DNA of 64,000 nucleotides, taken from contig JAFGRY010000021.1 of the NCBI GenBank assembly GCA_016934955.1, positions 1 to 64,000 on the forward strand, written 5' to 3'. Below the pieces are notes generated by a model. It saw only the letters and a list, made by a program, of their open reading frames with translations. It did not search any database and was not told the DNA's origin. The DNA is from a bacterium (GTDB taxonomy: Bacteria; Zhuqueibacterota; QNDG01; JAGLOF01). Both the position numbers and the translations under genes were made by a program. This document shows, in pieces, positions 52,192 to 60,690 of this stretch (position 1 is its first letter; each line of letters opens with the position of its first letter).

Positions 52192-53994
52192 ATGAAAGCG
52201 ATAATCAACGGTAAAGAGGTGGAGTTCCGGGAGAACGACACTATTCTTCAAACCGCGAGACGATATGACATGTTCATTCCCACCCTCTGCGAACTGGAGG
52301 AGATCGATCATACGCCGGGCACCTGCAGGGTGTGCCTTGTGGAAATCATTCGGGCGGGCGACAGTGAAAGGCAGATCGTGACCTCGTGCAATACGCCCCT
52401 GGAAGAGGGCATGCGTGTATTTACGAGAAGCCGCAAGGTGAGGGAGCAGCAGCGCCTTCAGGTGGAGCTGCTGCTGGCAGATCACGATCAGGACTGCGCA
52501 TCATGTGTCCGGCACGGGAACTGTGAACTGCAGGACGCGGCCCAGTTCGTGGGCCTGCGGGAGTCGCGGTATCACTACCCCGAATTCTACCGGCAGCGGA
52601 CGTGGGACGACAGTTCGCCTTCGATTATCCGCAATATGAGCAGGTGCATCCGCTGCGGGCGCTGTATCGCCATCTGCCGCGATGTGCAGACGACCGATAT
52701 TCTTTTCTACGATGACAAGGGGCTCAATGCCGAAATCGGGGTCAGAGACAGTTCCTGCCTGGACAATTCCGACTGTGTCACCTGCGGCCAGTGCACGCTG
52801 GTCTGTCCGGTGGGCGCTCTGGCCGAGCACGATGATACGGAAGAGGTCATCGACTATCTCTACGATCCCGATATCTTCACGGTTGTGCAGTTCGCGCCCG
52901 CCACCCGGGTCGTCCTTGGTGAGGAGTTCAACATGAAGCCGGGCACGAACGTTCAGGGGGAAATGATCACCGCTTTCAGGAAGCTCGGCGCCGACATCGT
53001 TCTCGACACCAATTTCGCCGCCGATGTGGTGATCATGGAAGAGGGCACAGAACTGCTCCATCGGATCAGGAACGGGGAGCCGCTGCCCCTTCTGACCTCC
53101 TGTTCCCCGGGTTGGGTCAATTTTGTGGAACGGAACTATCCCGAAATGCTGCCCAATGTTTCGTCCACCAAGAGTCCGCAGCAGTGTTTCGGCGCCATCG
53201 CCAAGACCTATCTCGCCGAAAAAATGAACATCCCCGCCGAAAAGATGCGGGTGATCGCCATAATGCCCTGCACCGCCAAGAAAGAGGAGAGCAAACGTCC
53301 CGAGTTTACGGTCGACGGCAGACCTGAAGTTGACGTGGTGCTGACCACCCGGGAATTCGCATCGCTGTTGAAACGGGAAGGTGTCTGGCTCCCGGATATG
53401 GAGAAGGGCGAATTCGACAACCCCTGGATGGGTGAATTCACCGGCGCGGCTGAAATTTTCGGCTCAACGGGGGGTGTCATGGAGGCGGCGGTCCGTACCG
53501 TCTACCACATCGTGACCGGCAAGGAACTGCCCGCGATCGAACTGAAACAGGTAAGAGGTCTTGAAGGTATTCGGGAGGCGGAGCTCGAACTCGGCGACGA
53601 GATCGGCACCGTGCGTGTCGCGGTCGCCAACGGGCTTAAATACGCCCGGGAGCTGATCGAACGGGTGAAGCGCGGGGAAAAGCAGTACCATTTTATCGAG
53701 ATCATGGCCTGTCCGGGCGGCTGTCTGGGCGGCGGCGGCCAGCCCAAGCACAAGCATAATTACCATATGTATCTGGAAGCGAGGCAGAAGGCGATCTATG
53801 AGATCGACAAAAACTGCACCCGCCGCCAGTCCCACAAAAATGTGCTGGTGAAAAAGATGTACGACGACTATTTCGGAGAGCCCTACACGTCTGAACGGGC
53901 CCACACCCTCCTGCATACGTCCTATACGGATAAAAAACGGGTGATACGTCATACAATCAAGGAGATCTGGGACGAGCTGTCCGTCGGCAGATAG
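52192..53994 (+). CDS. hydA: [FeFe] hydrogenase catalytic subunit (group A, HydA type)
   Basis: A 600-residue cytosolic hydrogenase. In order: a NuoG-like 2Fe-2S domain (GTCRVC, TSCNTPL), a His-Cys3 4Fe-4S site (HDQDCASCVRHGNC), two 4Fe-4S clusters (CIRCGRCIAIC, CVTCGQCTLVC) and the H-cluster domain. L1 reads TSCSPGW (C304-S305), L2 MPCTAKKEE (C360) and L3 EIMACPGGCLGGGGQP (C507, C511). A small-subunit-like C-terminal region follows. L1 departs from the common TSCCPGW. No signal peptide. With the flavoprotein 9 bp upstream it should couple H2 to NAD(P)H and possibly ferredoxin. No HydE, HydF or HydG maturases are in the window. Confidence 0.95.
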   Translation: MKAIINGKEVEFRENDTILQTARRYDMFIPTLCELEEIDHTPGTCRVCLVEIIRAGDSERQIVTSCNTPLEEGMRVFTRSRKVREQQRLQVELLLADHDQDCASCVRHGNCELQDAAQFVGLRESRYHYPEFYRQRTWDDSSPSIIRNMSRCIRCGRCIAICRDVQTTDILFYDDKGLNAEIGVRDSSCLDNSDCVTCGQCTLVCPVGALAEHDDTEEVIDYLYDPDIFTVVQFAPATRVVLGEEFNMKPGTNVQGEMITAFRKLGADIVLDTNFAADVVIMEEGTELLHRIRNGEPLPLLTSCSPGWVNFVERNYPEMLPNVSSTKSPQQCFGAIAKTYLAEKMNIPAEKMRVIAIMPCTAKKEESKRPEFTVDGRPEVDVVLTTREFASLLKREGVWLPDMEKGEFDNPWMGEFTGAAEIFGSTGGVMEAAVRTVYHIVTGKELPAIELKQVRGLEGIREAELELGDEIGTVRVAVANGLKYARELIERVKRGEKQYHFIEIMACPGGCLGGGGQPKHKHNYHMYLEARQKAIYEIDKNCTRRQSHKNVLVKKMYDDYFGEPYTSERAHTLLHTSYTDKKRVIRHTIKEIWDELSVGR

Positions 53995-54023
53995 ACGGCG
54001 TTCGATCCGGCTTTTTCGCATGG

Positions 54024-54052
54024 CCCGCGGGAAACCGCGGGTCTTTTTTTTC
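54024..54052 (+). terminator. Strong Rho-independent terminator after hydA
   Basis: CCCGCGG (54024-54030), a GAAA tetraloop, CCGCGGG (54035-54041), then TCTTTTTTTT. It closes the two-gene hydrogenase operon. Confidence 0.92.
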
Positions 54053-54094
54053 GTACACTGGCATACAAACGGGTTTTACATAAAGGAGATCCCT

Positions 54095-55561
54095 ATGAAG
54101 CCTGCTGTATTTTTTTCCCGCATCCTTTTTCTCTTCGCCCTGGTTCCCGTTCTCCAAGGTCAGGATCAGTGGGGTCAGCTCCGCGGCCCTCATCAGGGTG
54201 TCTCCCCGACGGCCGCGAACCTTCCGGTCTCATTCGGCCCGGAACAGAATGTGATCTGGAAGACACCTCTGGGCAACGGCCACTCATCCCCTGTCGTCTG
54301 GGGAGACCGGATATTCGTGACCAGCGAAACGAATAATGAGCTGGAAACCTGCTGTATAGACCGTACTACCGGTGCGATCCTCTGGCGGCGCAGCGCCTGG
54401 TACGAGTTTATAGAGCGGGTTCACAAAGTGAACAGCCCGGCGACGCCCACCCCGGCGACCGATGGCGAACGGGTTTATGTCTACCTGGGATCCTCCGGAC
54501 TCATCTGCTATGACTATGACGGCAACGAGGTCTGGAGCAGGGTGATGCGTACCCCCGCGAACATGTACGGAACGGCGACATCGCTGGTAATGGGCGGCGA
54601 TTATCTCATTCACCAGAATGATAATGCCCAGCAGTCATATCTCGAGGCGATAGATCCGGCCACCGGTGAAACCGTCTGGCGCGCGGACCGCAAGGATTTC
54701 AAGGCCAGCTGGTCGACTCCCATGGTCTGGAACCATGACGGTGTGGACGAAGTGGTCGTTTACGGTGTCTGGTGGCTGAAAGCCTATGACCTGCGGGACG
54801 GGGCTGAGCGATGGTCCTTTCCCGGTCTCACCGATGAACCCATCATCATGCCGGTGCACGGGAACGGGCTGGTGTACCTGACCTCCTATAATATGAAGAC
54901 GAACCCCGAAGTCATCGGGCTCCCCGACTGGAAGGACCTGGTATCCGGGTATGACACCGACGGAGACGGAGAGCTGAGCCTTCAGGAAGCAAAGGCGAAC
55001 AGGAGCATCCTCTCCCGGTACGATGCGGATGGAGAAGGTGATCACCCCCTCTGGGGATTTCACCGCTTTCTCGATGCCGATCGCAGCGGCACTATTAATG
55101 AAGCGGAATGGGGCAGGATGATCGAGTACATCAACAGCTTTGAGCAGGTAAACGCGCTGCTCGCGATCAAACCGGCTACGGAAAAAACCGGGGAGACGAC
55201 GGTGGTCTGGAAATATGAAAAGGGTGTGCCTGAAGCACCCTCGCCCCTTCTCTACAAGGACCGGATCTATATGGTCAAGAACGGCGGCATGGTCACCTGC
55301 CTGGACGCCGGCACCGGACGGCTGGTGTATGAGGACCGGCTGGGCGCGGGCGGTCCCTATTACGCCTCACCGGTCGCCGGCGACGGCAAGATCTATGCGG
55401 CGTCCCGCCGGGGCGATGTGACGGTGTTCGAGGCCGGTGACCTGTTCCGCGTGCTGGGCGGAAATCAGCTCGGTGAGCGCATCATGGCAACACCGGCTAT
55501 TGTCGGCAATACGCTCTATATTCGCACGGAAAATCATCTCTTCGCGTTTGCGCAGCAGTAG
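54095..55561 (+). CDS. Secreted PQQ-like beta-propeller protein with EF-hand motifs
   Basis: The ATG at 54095 follows AAGGAG; the signal peptide ends at VLQGQ. The 488-residue protein starts DQWGQLRGPHQGVSP, like the PQQ-like repeat proteins common in planctomycete and FCB-type genomes. Blades follow (GNGHSSPVVWGDRIFVTSE, GKIYAASRRGDVTVFEAG). Two EF-hand loops, DTDGDGELSLQE and DADRSGTINEAE, are inserted in the middle of the propeller. Whether PQQ is bound is unclear, since catalytic dehydrogenase residues were not recognised. It probably acts in the periplasm. It has its own terminator downstream. Confidence 0.88.
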   Translation: MKPAVFFSRILFLFALVPVLQGQDQWGQLRGPHQGVSPTAANLPVSFGPEQNVIWKTPLGNGHSSPVVWGDRIFVTSETNNELETCCIDRTTGAILWRRSAWYEFIERVHKVNSPATPTPATDGERVYVYLGSSGLICYDYDGNEVWSRVMRTPANMYGTATSLVMGGDYLIHQNDNAQQSYLEAIDPATGETVWRADRKDFKASWSTPMVWNHDGVDEVVVYGVWWLKAYDLRDGAERWSFPGLTDEPIIMPVHGNGLVYLTSYNMKTNPEVIGLPDWKDLVSGYDTDGDGELSLQEAKANRSILSRYDADGEGDHPLWGFHRFLDADRSGTINEAEWGRMIEYINSFEQVNALLAIKPATEKTGETTVVWKYEKGVPEAPSPLLYKDRIYMVKNGGMVTCLDAGTGRLVYEDRLGAGGPYYASPVAGDGKIYAASRRGDVTVFEAGDLFRVLGGNQLGERIMATPAIVGNTLYIRTENHLFAFAQQ

Positions 55562-55613
55562 GGATCCCTCTCTCCTCGACACCCTTTCGGCGCCATTTTT
55601 ACCGGAACTTTTC

Positions 55614-55652
55614 AGCCCCGGCACGCATGTAACACTGCCGGGGCTGTTTTTT
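55614..55652 (+). terminator. Rho-independent terminator after the propeller gene
   Basis: A 9-bp stem AGCCCCGGC (55614-55622) / GCCGGGGCT (55637-55645) is followed by GTTTTTT. Confidence 0.9.
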
Positions 55653-55758
55653 GAGCATCCGCCTGATGAGACAGTTCCGTCGCTTTTAATCAGAGAGCAC
55701 CCCGTCTTTGGCGCTGCTTGCGGGAAGAGAAGACGGACACGGGAAGGAGGGGAGAACG

Positions 55759-56766
55759 ATGAACTCGATGGTATCGAAACTGACCGCGCGTCACGTGCGG
55801 AAAAGAACCGGACCCGCCGTACACGCGGGTATGACACAGTATATGGTGATGGTCATTCTGTTTGTGACGGGAGTGGCCTCAATCACGGGGCAGACGATCA
55901 TGGACAAAAAAAATTATAATAAGCTGACGGCTGAAGAAAAACGGGTCATCCTCAACAAGGGCACCGAAATGCCGTTTACCGGTACATACAACGATTTTTA
56001 TGAGAAGGGCCTGTATGTCTGCAAGCAGTGCAACGCGCCGCTGTTCAGGTCCGATGATAAATTCAGGTCGGAGTGCGGCTGGCCGAGCTTCGATGACGAG
56101 ATCGAAGGGGCGGTGGAACGCAGAGTCGACGCGGACGGTGTGAGAACGGAAATTCTCTGCGCGAATTGCGGCGCCCATCTCGGCCACGTTTTTTTCGGTG
56201 AACGGTTCACGGACAAGAATCTCCGGCACTGCGTCAATTCCATTTCCCTCACCTTTATTCCGGCCGCACAGGTGAACAGAACGCAGAAGGCCAAGGCCTA
56301 TTTCGCGGGAGGCTGTTTCTGGGGCGTGGAACATCTCTTCGAGCAGAAACAGGGCGTCGTTTCCGCGGTGTCCGGCTACATGGGCGGCGATCTGAAGAAT
56401 CCCTCCTACCAGGATGTGCTCCGGGGCACCACCGGGCATTTGGAGGCCGTGGAAGTGACCTATGATCCCGGGAAGGTGAGTTACGAGGAGCTGGCCCGTT
56501 ATTTCTTCGAGATCCACGACCCGACCCAGATCAACGGACAGGGCCCGGATATCGGTGAGCAGTATAAGTCGGCGGTGTTCGTCAGCTCCGATACTGAGGA
56601 AAAGACGGTCAGGAAATTGATCGGGATACTCCGGAACAAGGGATACGATGTCGCGACGAAGGTGATCAAAGCCGGCCGCTTCTGGAAGGCCGAGGAGTAT
56701 CATCAGGATTACTACGACAGGAAGAAACAGGAGCCGTACTGTCATTTTTATCAGAAACGGTTCTGA
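55759..56766 (+). CDS. msrBA: Secreted MsrB-MsrA methionine sulfoxide reductase fusion
   Basis: The N terminus has a membrane anchor or signal peptide (about residues 27-44, VMVILFVTGVASITGQ). MsrB comes first (about 48-180), with two CxxC zinc pairs (CKQC, CANC), ECGWPSF and the catalytic Cys in LRHCVNSISL. MsrA follows (about 185-335), with catalytic GGCFWGVEHLF, SGYMGG and HLEAVEVTYDP. Together they reduce both S and R forms of methionine sulfoxide, here outside the cytosol. GGAGGGGA precedes the ATG. Fusions occur in both domain orders in bacteria; this one is B then A. It repairs envelope proteins in an organism with oxygen-sensitive hydrogenase. Confidence 0.94.
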   Translation: MNSMVSKLTARHVRKRTGPAVHAGMTQYMVMVILFVTGVASITGQTIMDKKNYNKLTAEEKRVILNKGTEMPFTGTYNDFYEKGLYVCKQCNAPLFRSDDKFRSECGWPSFDDEIEGAVERRVDADGVRTEILCANCGAHLGHVFFGERFTDKNLRHCVNSISLTFIPAAQVNRTQKAKAYFAGGCFWGVEHLFEQKQGVVSAVSGYMGGDLKNPSYQDVLRGTTGHLEAVEVTYDPGKVSYEELARYFFEIHDPTQINGQGPDIGEQYKSAVFVSSDTEEKTVRKLIGILRNKGYDVATKVIKAGRFWKAEEYHQDYYDRKKQEPYCHFYQKRF

Positions 56767-57072
56767 GATAAGGAGGCCGGAAGCAGGAGGCCGGAGACCG
56801 GTTCCCTTCGCCCTTCCCATTGAACATCCTGCGAAAAACATGGAAAAATGGAAGAACGAAAGGATGAAAAGATAAAGGGACAGGTATCAGAGAACGGACA
56901 GAGCGATAGACACGGCCATCCCACTCTGGCAAGCGGCGGTCCTCGACCGCCGGAAGGATCATTTTTGTCATGCCCGCGTGTTTCAGGCGGGCATCCAGAA
57001 GGAGGGATATCAGGGGACTGCGCTGCCTCACCCGTAATTATTAGAGTCACTGACAATTATAGGGAGACACTG
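56767..57072. other. Intergenic region with short palindromic repeats
   Basis: No gene is supported in these 306 bp. Directly after the msrBA stop is a purine-rich GGAGGCCGGAAGCAGGAGGCC stretch, followed by a degenerate CGAAAGGATGAAAAG repeat. Next come hairpins GGCGGTC/GACCGCC (about 56934-56953) and GCCCGC...GCGGGC (about 56972-56994) within a CATGCCCGC...GGGCATCC-type palindromic repeat that is common in bacterial intergenic DNA. Confidence 0.55.
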
Positions 57073-57981
57073 ATGATGAAACAGGCTCGTGTCATACTTT
57101 TGCTGACGGCCGTTGCCTCACTGGCTATGGTTTGCGCAGTATCGGGACAGTCCGAAGAAGGAAACATCGCATTGAAAACGATCAGGGGTCCGGTTTATCT
57201 GGTTGAGCATGTTGACGGCGGGAATATCGTCGTCTACATCGGGAAGGACAACGTGCTGATGGTCGACACCGGCGCCGATCCCGCGGACGCCCCGAACATC
57301 GAAGCCGCGATCCGGCGGCTCACCGGCAATCCCGTGACCACGGTCATCAACACACACTGGCACGGTGATCACGTGGCGGGCAATATCTACTGGGCGGAAA
57401 AGGGTGCGACGATCATCGCCCACACCAATGTCCTGAGGCAGCTGAGCCGGAAAACCTTCATGGAGTTTTTCGGGAACACGAGAGAACCGCTTCCCGGGAC
57501 GGGCCGGCCGACGGTCGTGTTCGAGAAAAAGCACATCGTCCCCCTGGACGGTGATACCGTCCATGTGTTTCATCTCTGTGCGGGCCATACCGACGGCGAC
57601 GGCATTGTCCGCTTTGCAGGGGCGAATGTGATCCATGTCGGCGATCTCTATTTCAACGGCTACTACCCGTATATAGGCGTTTCTTCCGGAGGCTCGGTTT
57701 CCGGTATGATCACCGCCCTGAACCAGGTGCTGAGCACGATTGACGATGAGACGGTGATTGTGCCCGGGCACGGCCCCCTGTCCGACAAGAGAGAGCTGAG
57801 TGAGTATGTGCGGATGCTGACGGTGTGCCGGGACAGGGTGCTTTCCCTGATACAGGCGGGCGCATCCCTGGAGGAGATACAGGCCGCCGGACCCACCGCT
57901 GAGTTCGACCCCGCCTGGGGACAGGAATGGATGAGCGGAGACGAATTCGTGAGGCTGCTGGTGATGGATCTGGGCAGGTAA
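57073..57981 (+). CDS. Secreted metallo-beta-lactamase-fold hydrolase
   Basis: A signal peptide (ending AVSGQ) precedes a 302-residue protein. The MBL signature is NTHWHGDHVAGN, with further ligands in AGHTDGD, GDLYFNG and VPGHG, so a binuclear zinc or iron site is complete. The sequence resembles SoxH/cyclase-like periplasmic MBL proteins and subclass B-type lactamase relatives; the substrate is unknown. AGGGAGA precedes the ATG at 57073 (a second ATG follows at 57076). An in-frame start at 56848 would run through repeat DNA. Confidence 0.9.
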   Translation: MMKQARVILLLTAVASLAMVCAVSGQSEEGNIALKTIRGPVYLVEHVDGGNIVVYIGKDNVLMVDTGADPADAPNIEAAIRRLTGNPVTTVINTHWHGDHVAGNIYWAEKGATIIAHTNVLRQLSRKTFMEFFGNTREPLPGTGRPTVVFEKKHIVPLDGDTVHVFHLCAGHTDGDGIVRFAGANVIHVGDLYFNGYYPYIGVSSGGSVSGMITALNQVLSTIDDETVIVPGHGPLSDKRELSEYVRMLTVCRDRVLSLIQAGASLEEIQAAGPTAEFDPAWGQEWMSGDEFVRLLVMDLGR

Positions 57982-58326
57982 TCCGGAGATTATCCCGTTT
58001 CATTCCATAGATTTCCAGCGAAAAGCACGAAATTCGCGAAAAAGATGTATGTCATAAATCCTCTGTTACATTTCAGTTAATGGGAATGAGACGGAGGATT
58101 TTATATGTACGCTTCAGTTAAAGCGGCAATAGAATTATACTCCATCATGATATATCTTTCGTTTATTTCGTGCCTTTCGTTGGCGGTGTACACATATTAC
58201 GGAGCGTCGGTGACCGTTCAATCCTGAAAAAATTTGTTTTTCCCCAAAAATTTATTACATTGATCCCCATATTCCCGCTGAACCGGGCGCCCTGTAATCA
58301 AAACAGATCATGAGAGGACTCCAGCA
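57982..58326. other. Intergenic region with a paired CGAAA repeat and the abgT promoter
   Basis: A CGAAA-type repeat at 58011-58050 faces its inverted copy at 58150-58185. Between them lie an AAATCCTC/GAGGATTT inverted pair and a possible 40-codon frame (58105-58227) preceded by GGAGG. The abgT promoter occupies 58234-58261. No other feature is clear in these 345 bp. Confidence 0.55.
58234..58261 (+). promoter_or_regulatory. Sigma-70-type promoter of abgT
   Basis: TTGTTT (58234-58239), a 16-bp spacer and TACATT (58256-58261) lie about 65 bp before the abgT ATG. The -10 box TACATT recurs at several promoters in this window. Confidence 0.5.
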
Positions 58327-59907
58327 ATGGCACAATCATCATCGGACAGGAAGAAGAACCTGAAGAAACCGGAGCAAAAGAAAACGAATTCGGCGGACGG
58401 ATCGGTGAAGCGCACTTTTTTCCTTCGCTCCCTTGACGGGATCGAGAAAGTCGGCAACAAACTGCCCCATCCGGCAAGCCTTTTTCTTATTTTCGTGGTC
58501 ATTATCATGGTCGTCTCTCATATCGTGACCGTTTCGGGTGTGACCGCCGTGCATCCGGGCACCGGCGAAACGATCAGGGCCAACAGTCTGCTCAGCGGTG
58601 AGGGCATTCGCTGGTTTTACACCCATCTTATCGATAATTTCGTTCAATTTCCGCCGTTGGGCGTGGTGCTGGCCGTTATGCTCGGCATCGGGCTCGCCGA
58701 CGGGGCCGGCCTTATTTCGGCGCTGCTCAGACAGATGGTGCTGACGGCGCCGAAACGGCTCATCACCGCGGCGGTGGTGGCGGCCGGTATTCTCTCTCAT
58801 ATGGCTTCCAGCGCGGGGTATGTGCTCCTGGTGCCGCTGGGGGCGATGATCTTCATCGCCTTCAAGCGTCATCCCATGGCCGGCATCGCGGCCGCGTTCG
58901 CGGGCGTGTCTGGCGGATTCGGCGCCAATTTTCTCATCGGTTCAATAGACCCCATCCTGGCGGGACTGAGTGAATCGGCGGCCCGCATGGTCGATCCGGC
59001 CATTCAGGTCACGCCGGCGGTCAATTTCTATTTCGCCCTGGCCTCGGCGATCCTGCTGGTGATTCTCGGCACCTGGGTTACCGAGAAGTTCGTGGAGCCC
59101 AGGCTGGGGGAATACCACGGCGAGATGGAGGAGGTCGATTCGGTAACGGGGAGAGAGAAACGGGCCATGAAATGGGCCGGTATCTCCAGTCTCCTCGTCC
59201 TGGCGGTCTTTCTGGTAATGCTCGTTCCCGCGAACGGGCTGCTGCGCAATCCTGAGACCGGATCCGTACTGCATTCGCCCTTCATGACCGGCCTGGTATC
59301 GGCCCTGCTGATCTTCTTCCTCATCCCCGGTCTCGTCTACGGCGTCGCTGTCGGCAGGATCAAAAACGACAAGGACGTGGTAAAGCTGATGACCGAGGCC
59401 ATGAAGGGCCTTTCCGGATACATCGTCCTGGTATTTTTCGCGGCCCAGTTCGTCTACTGCTTTCAACACAGCAATATGGGCATCCTGCTGGCGATCAAAG
59501 GGGCCGAGCTGCTGAAATCCATCGGCTTCACCGGCATCGGTCTGCTGCTGGCCTTTGTGCTCGTCTCGGCATTCATCAACATGTTCATGGGCAGCGCTTC
59601 GGCCAAGTGGGCGATCATGGCGCCGGTGTTCGTGCCTATGTTCATGCTGGTGGGCTACCATCCAGGGGTCACCCAGGCCGCCTTCAGGATCGGTGATTCG
59701 GTCACCAACATCATCACGCCCATGATGTCCTATTTCGCGCTCATTGTGGCCTTCGCCCAGAAGTACGACGAGAAGTACGGACTGGGAACGATCATCGCGA
59801 CGATGCTGCCCTATTCGGTGATCTTCTTTATTTTTTGGTCCGTGCTGCTGGCCATCTGGATGCTGCTGGGACTGCCCATGGGCCCGGGGGCGCCGATACA
59901 TTTTTAA
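58327..59907 (+). CDS. AbgT-family transporter
   Basis: A 526-residue inner-membrane protein with about 11-12 transmembrane helices and hairpin loops. It starts with a hydrophilic tail, then LDGIEKVGNKLPHPASLFLIF, MLGIGLADGAGLISALLRQ and AGYVLLVPLGAMIFIA, all typical of AbgT. The family moves p-aminobenzoyl-glutamate and can act as sulfonamide or drug efflux pumps, driven by an ion gradient. It is a single gene. A CAGGAGACGGGAGGCAGGAG stretch follows its stop. Substrate here is unknown. Confidence 0.92.
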   Translation: MAQSSSDRKKNLKKPEQKKTNSADGSVKRTFFLRSLDGIEKVGNKLPHPASLFLIFVVIIMVVSHIVTVSGVTAVHPGTGETIRANSLLSGEGIRWFYTHLIDNFVQFPPLGVVLAVMLGIGLADGAGLISALLRQMVLTAPKRLITAAVVAAGILSHMASSAGYVLLVPLGAMIFIAFKRHPMAGIAAAFAGVSGGFGANFLIGSIDPILAGLSESAARMVDPAIQVTPAVNFYFALASAILLVILGTWVTEKFVEPRLGEYHGEMEEVDSVTGREKRAMKWAGISSLLVLAVFLVMLVPANGLLRNPETGSVLHSPFMTGLVSALLIFFLIPGLVYGVAVGRIKNDKDVVKLMTEAMKGLSGYIVLVFFAAQFVYCFQHSNMGILLAIKGAELLKSIGFTGIGLLLAFVLVSAFINMFMGSASAKWAIMAPVFVPMFMLVGYHPGVTQAAFRIGDSVTNIITPMMSYFALIVAFAQKYDEKYGLGTIIATMLPYSVIFFIFWSVLLAIWMLLGLPMGPGAPIHF

Positions 59908-60017
59908 AGCAGACAGGAGACGGGAGGCAGGAGACAGGGCCCGGCCCCGCGCAGGGCGGTTCATTCTACCGGTCGGTCTCGGTATCGCAATCGCCGACGG
60001 AGGTAGAGCGACCAGAC

Positions 60018-60102
60018 GGTTCATGAGTTGATGGGTTCATGAGTTGATGGGTTCATGGGTTCATGAGTTGATGGGTTCATGAGTTCATGAGTTGATGGGT
60101 TA
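60018..60102. repeat. 16-bp tandem repeat GGGTTCATGAGTTGAT
   Basis: About five imperfect copies of a 16-bp unit, including partial units GGTTCATGAG and GTTCATGAGTTCATGAG. No gene overlaps it, and copy number may differ between strains. Confidence 0.85.
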
Positions 60103-60118
60103 CGTTCTTAAAAAATAC

Positions 60119-60202
<84 letters not shown>

Positions 60203-60263
60203 CCGGAAGCAAGCGTCGCTACGCGGCTTTCCGGTCTCCGTTTAATGTATGAAGGACACCCGC

Positions 60264-60551
60264 ATGACCACTCCCACCGCATACCCCCCCGGCTCAGAGA
60301 TAACCGGCGCAGACATCCCCGGGCTGACGTCACGGGACAGGGTGTTCGTCGAAGAGAGCCGGCACTGGTTTCTCGTGATCGAGCGCAGGAGCCGCATCAT
60401 CATGGCCGACGGGAAGCGGCTGCTCGATAAGATCCGGGCGGTTCAGGAGGTATTCCCCGATATTCATGTCGATATCAGGAGCGGCGCTCCGGTCTGCGGC
60501 AAGACCCGGGCGTTTCTCGCGGAACACGATATCGCCATCGTTCCGCTGTGA
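60264..60551 (+). CDS. Small hypothetical protein
   Basis: A 95-residue protein (MTTPTAYPPGSEITGADIPG at the start; an ATG at 60249 would add five residues). AAGGA lies about 7 nt before the chosen ATG. It has an alternating beta/alpha pattern (HWFLVIERRSRIIMADGKRL, then VFPDIHVDIRSGAPVCG and FLAEHDIAIVPL). I do not recognise a family. It stands alone under a promoter with an internal palindrome, followed by the CheY-like gene about 140 bp downstream. Confidence 0.65.
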   Translation: MTTPTAYPPGSEITGADIPGLTSRDRVFVEESRHWFLVIERRSRIIMADGKRLLDKIRAVQEVFPDIHVDIRSGAPVCGKTRAFLAEHDIAIVPL

Positions 60552-60631
60552 TTCCTTCATTCAGCCGGGGAGATCCGCGTCATCCGCGGCCGGGCCGGTG
60601 CATTCCGGCGGGAAGATGTATTAGAAATTAC

Positions 60632-60660
60632 TTGACCCGTGGTATTATTATAGGTACCTT
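60632..60660 (+). promoter_or_regulatory. Sigma-70-type promoter of the receiver gene
   Basis: TTGACC (60632-60637), a 17-bp spacer and TACCTT (60655-60660) lie 30 bp before the ATG at 60691. Confidence 0.5.
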
Positions 60661-60690
60661 TATCCACAACGCTATCCCCTCACAACCCGG

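Noticed and set aside
50551..52485. 644-codon minus-strand open frame across the hydrogenase genes
   Set aside because: Antisense to two clearly conserved genes; His/Leu-rich nonsense composition typical of a high-GC shadow frame.
58105..58227. 40-codon frame with GGAGG ribosome site
   Set aside because: Its second half is read from an inverted CGAAA repeat arm, so the frame may be accidental; kept as a finding, not called as a gene.
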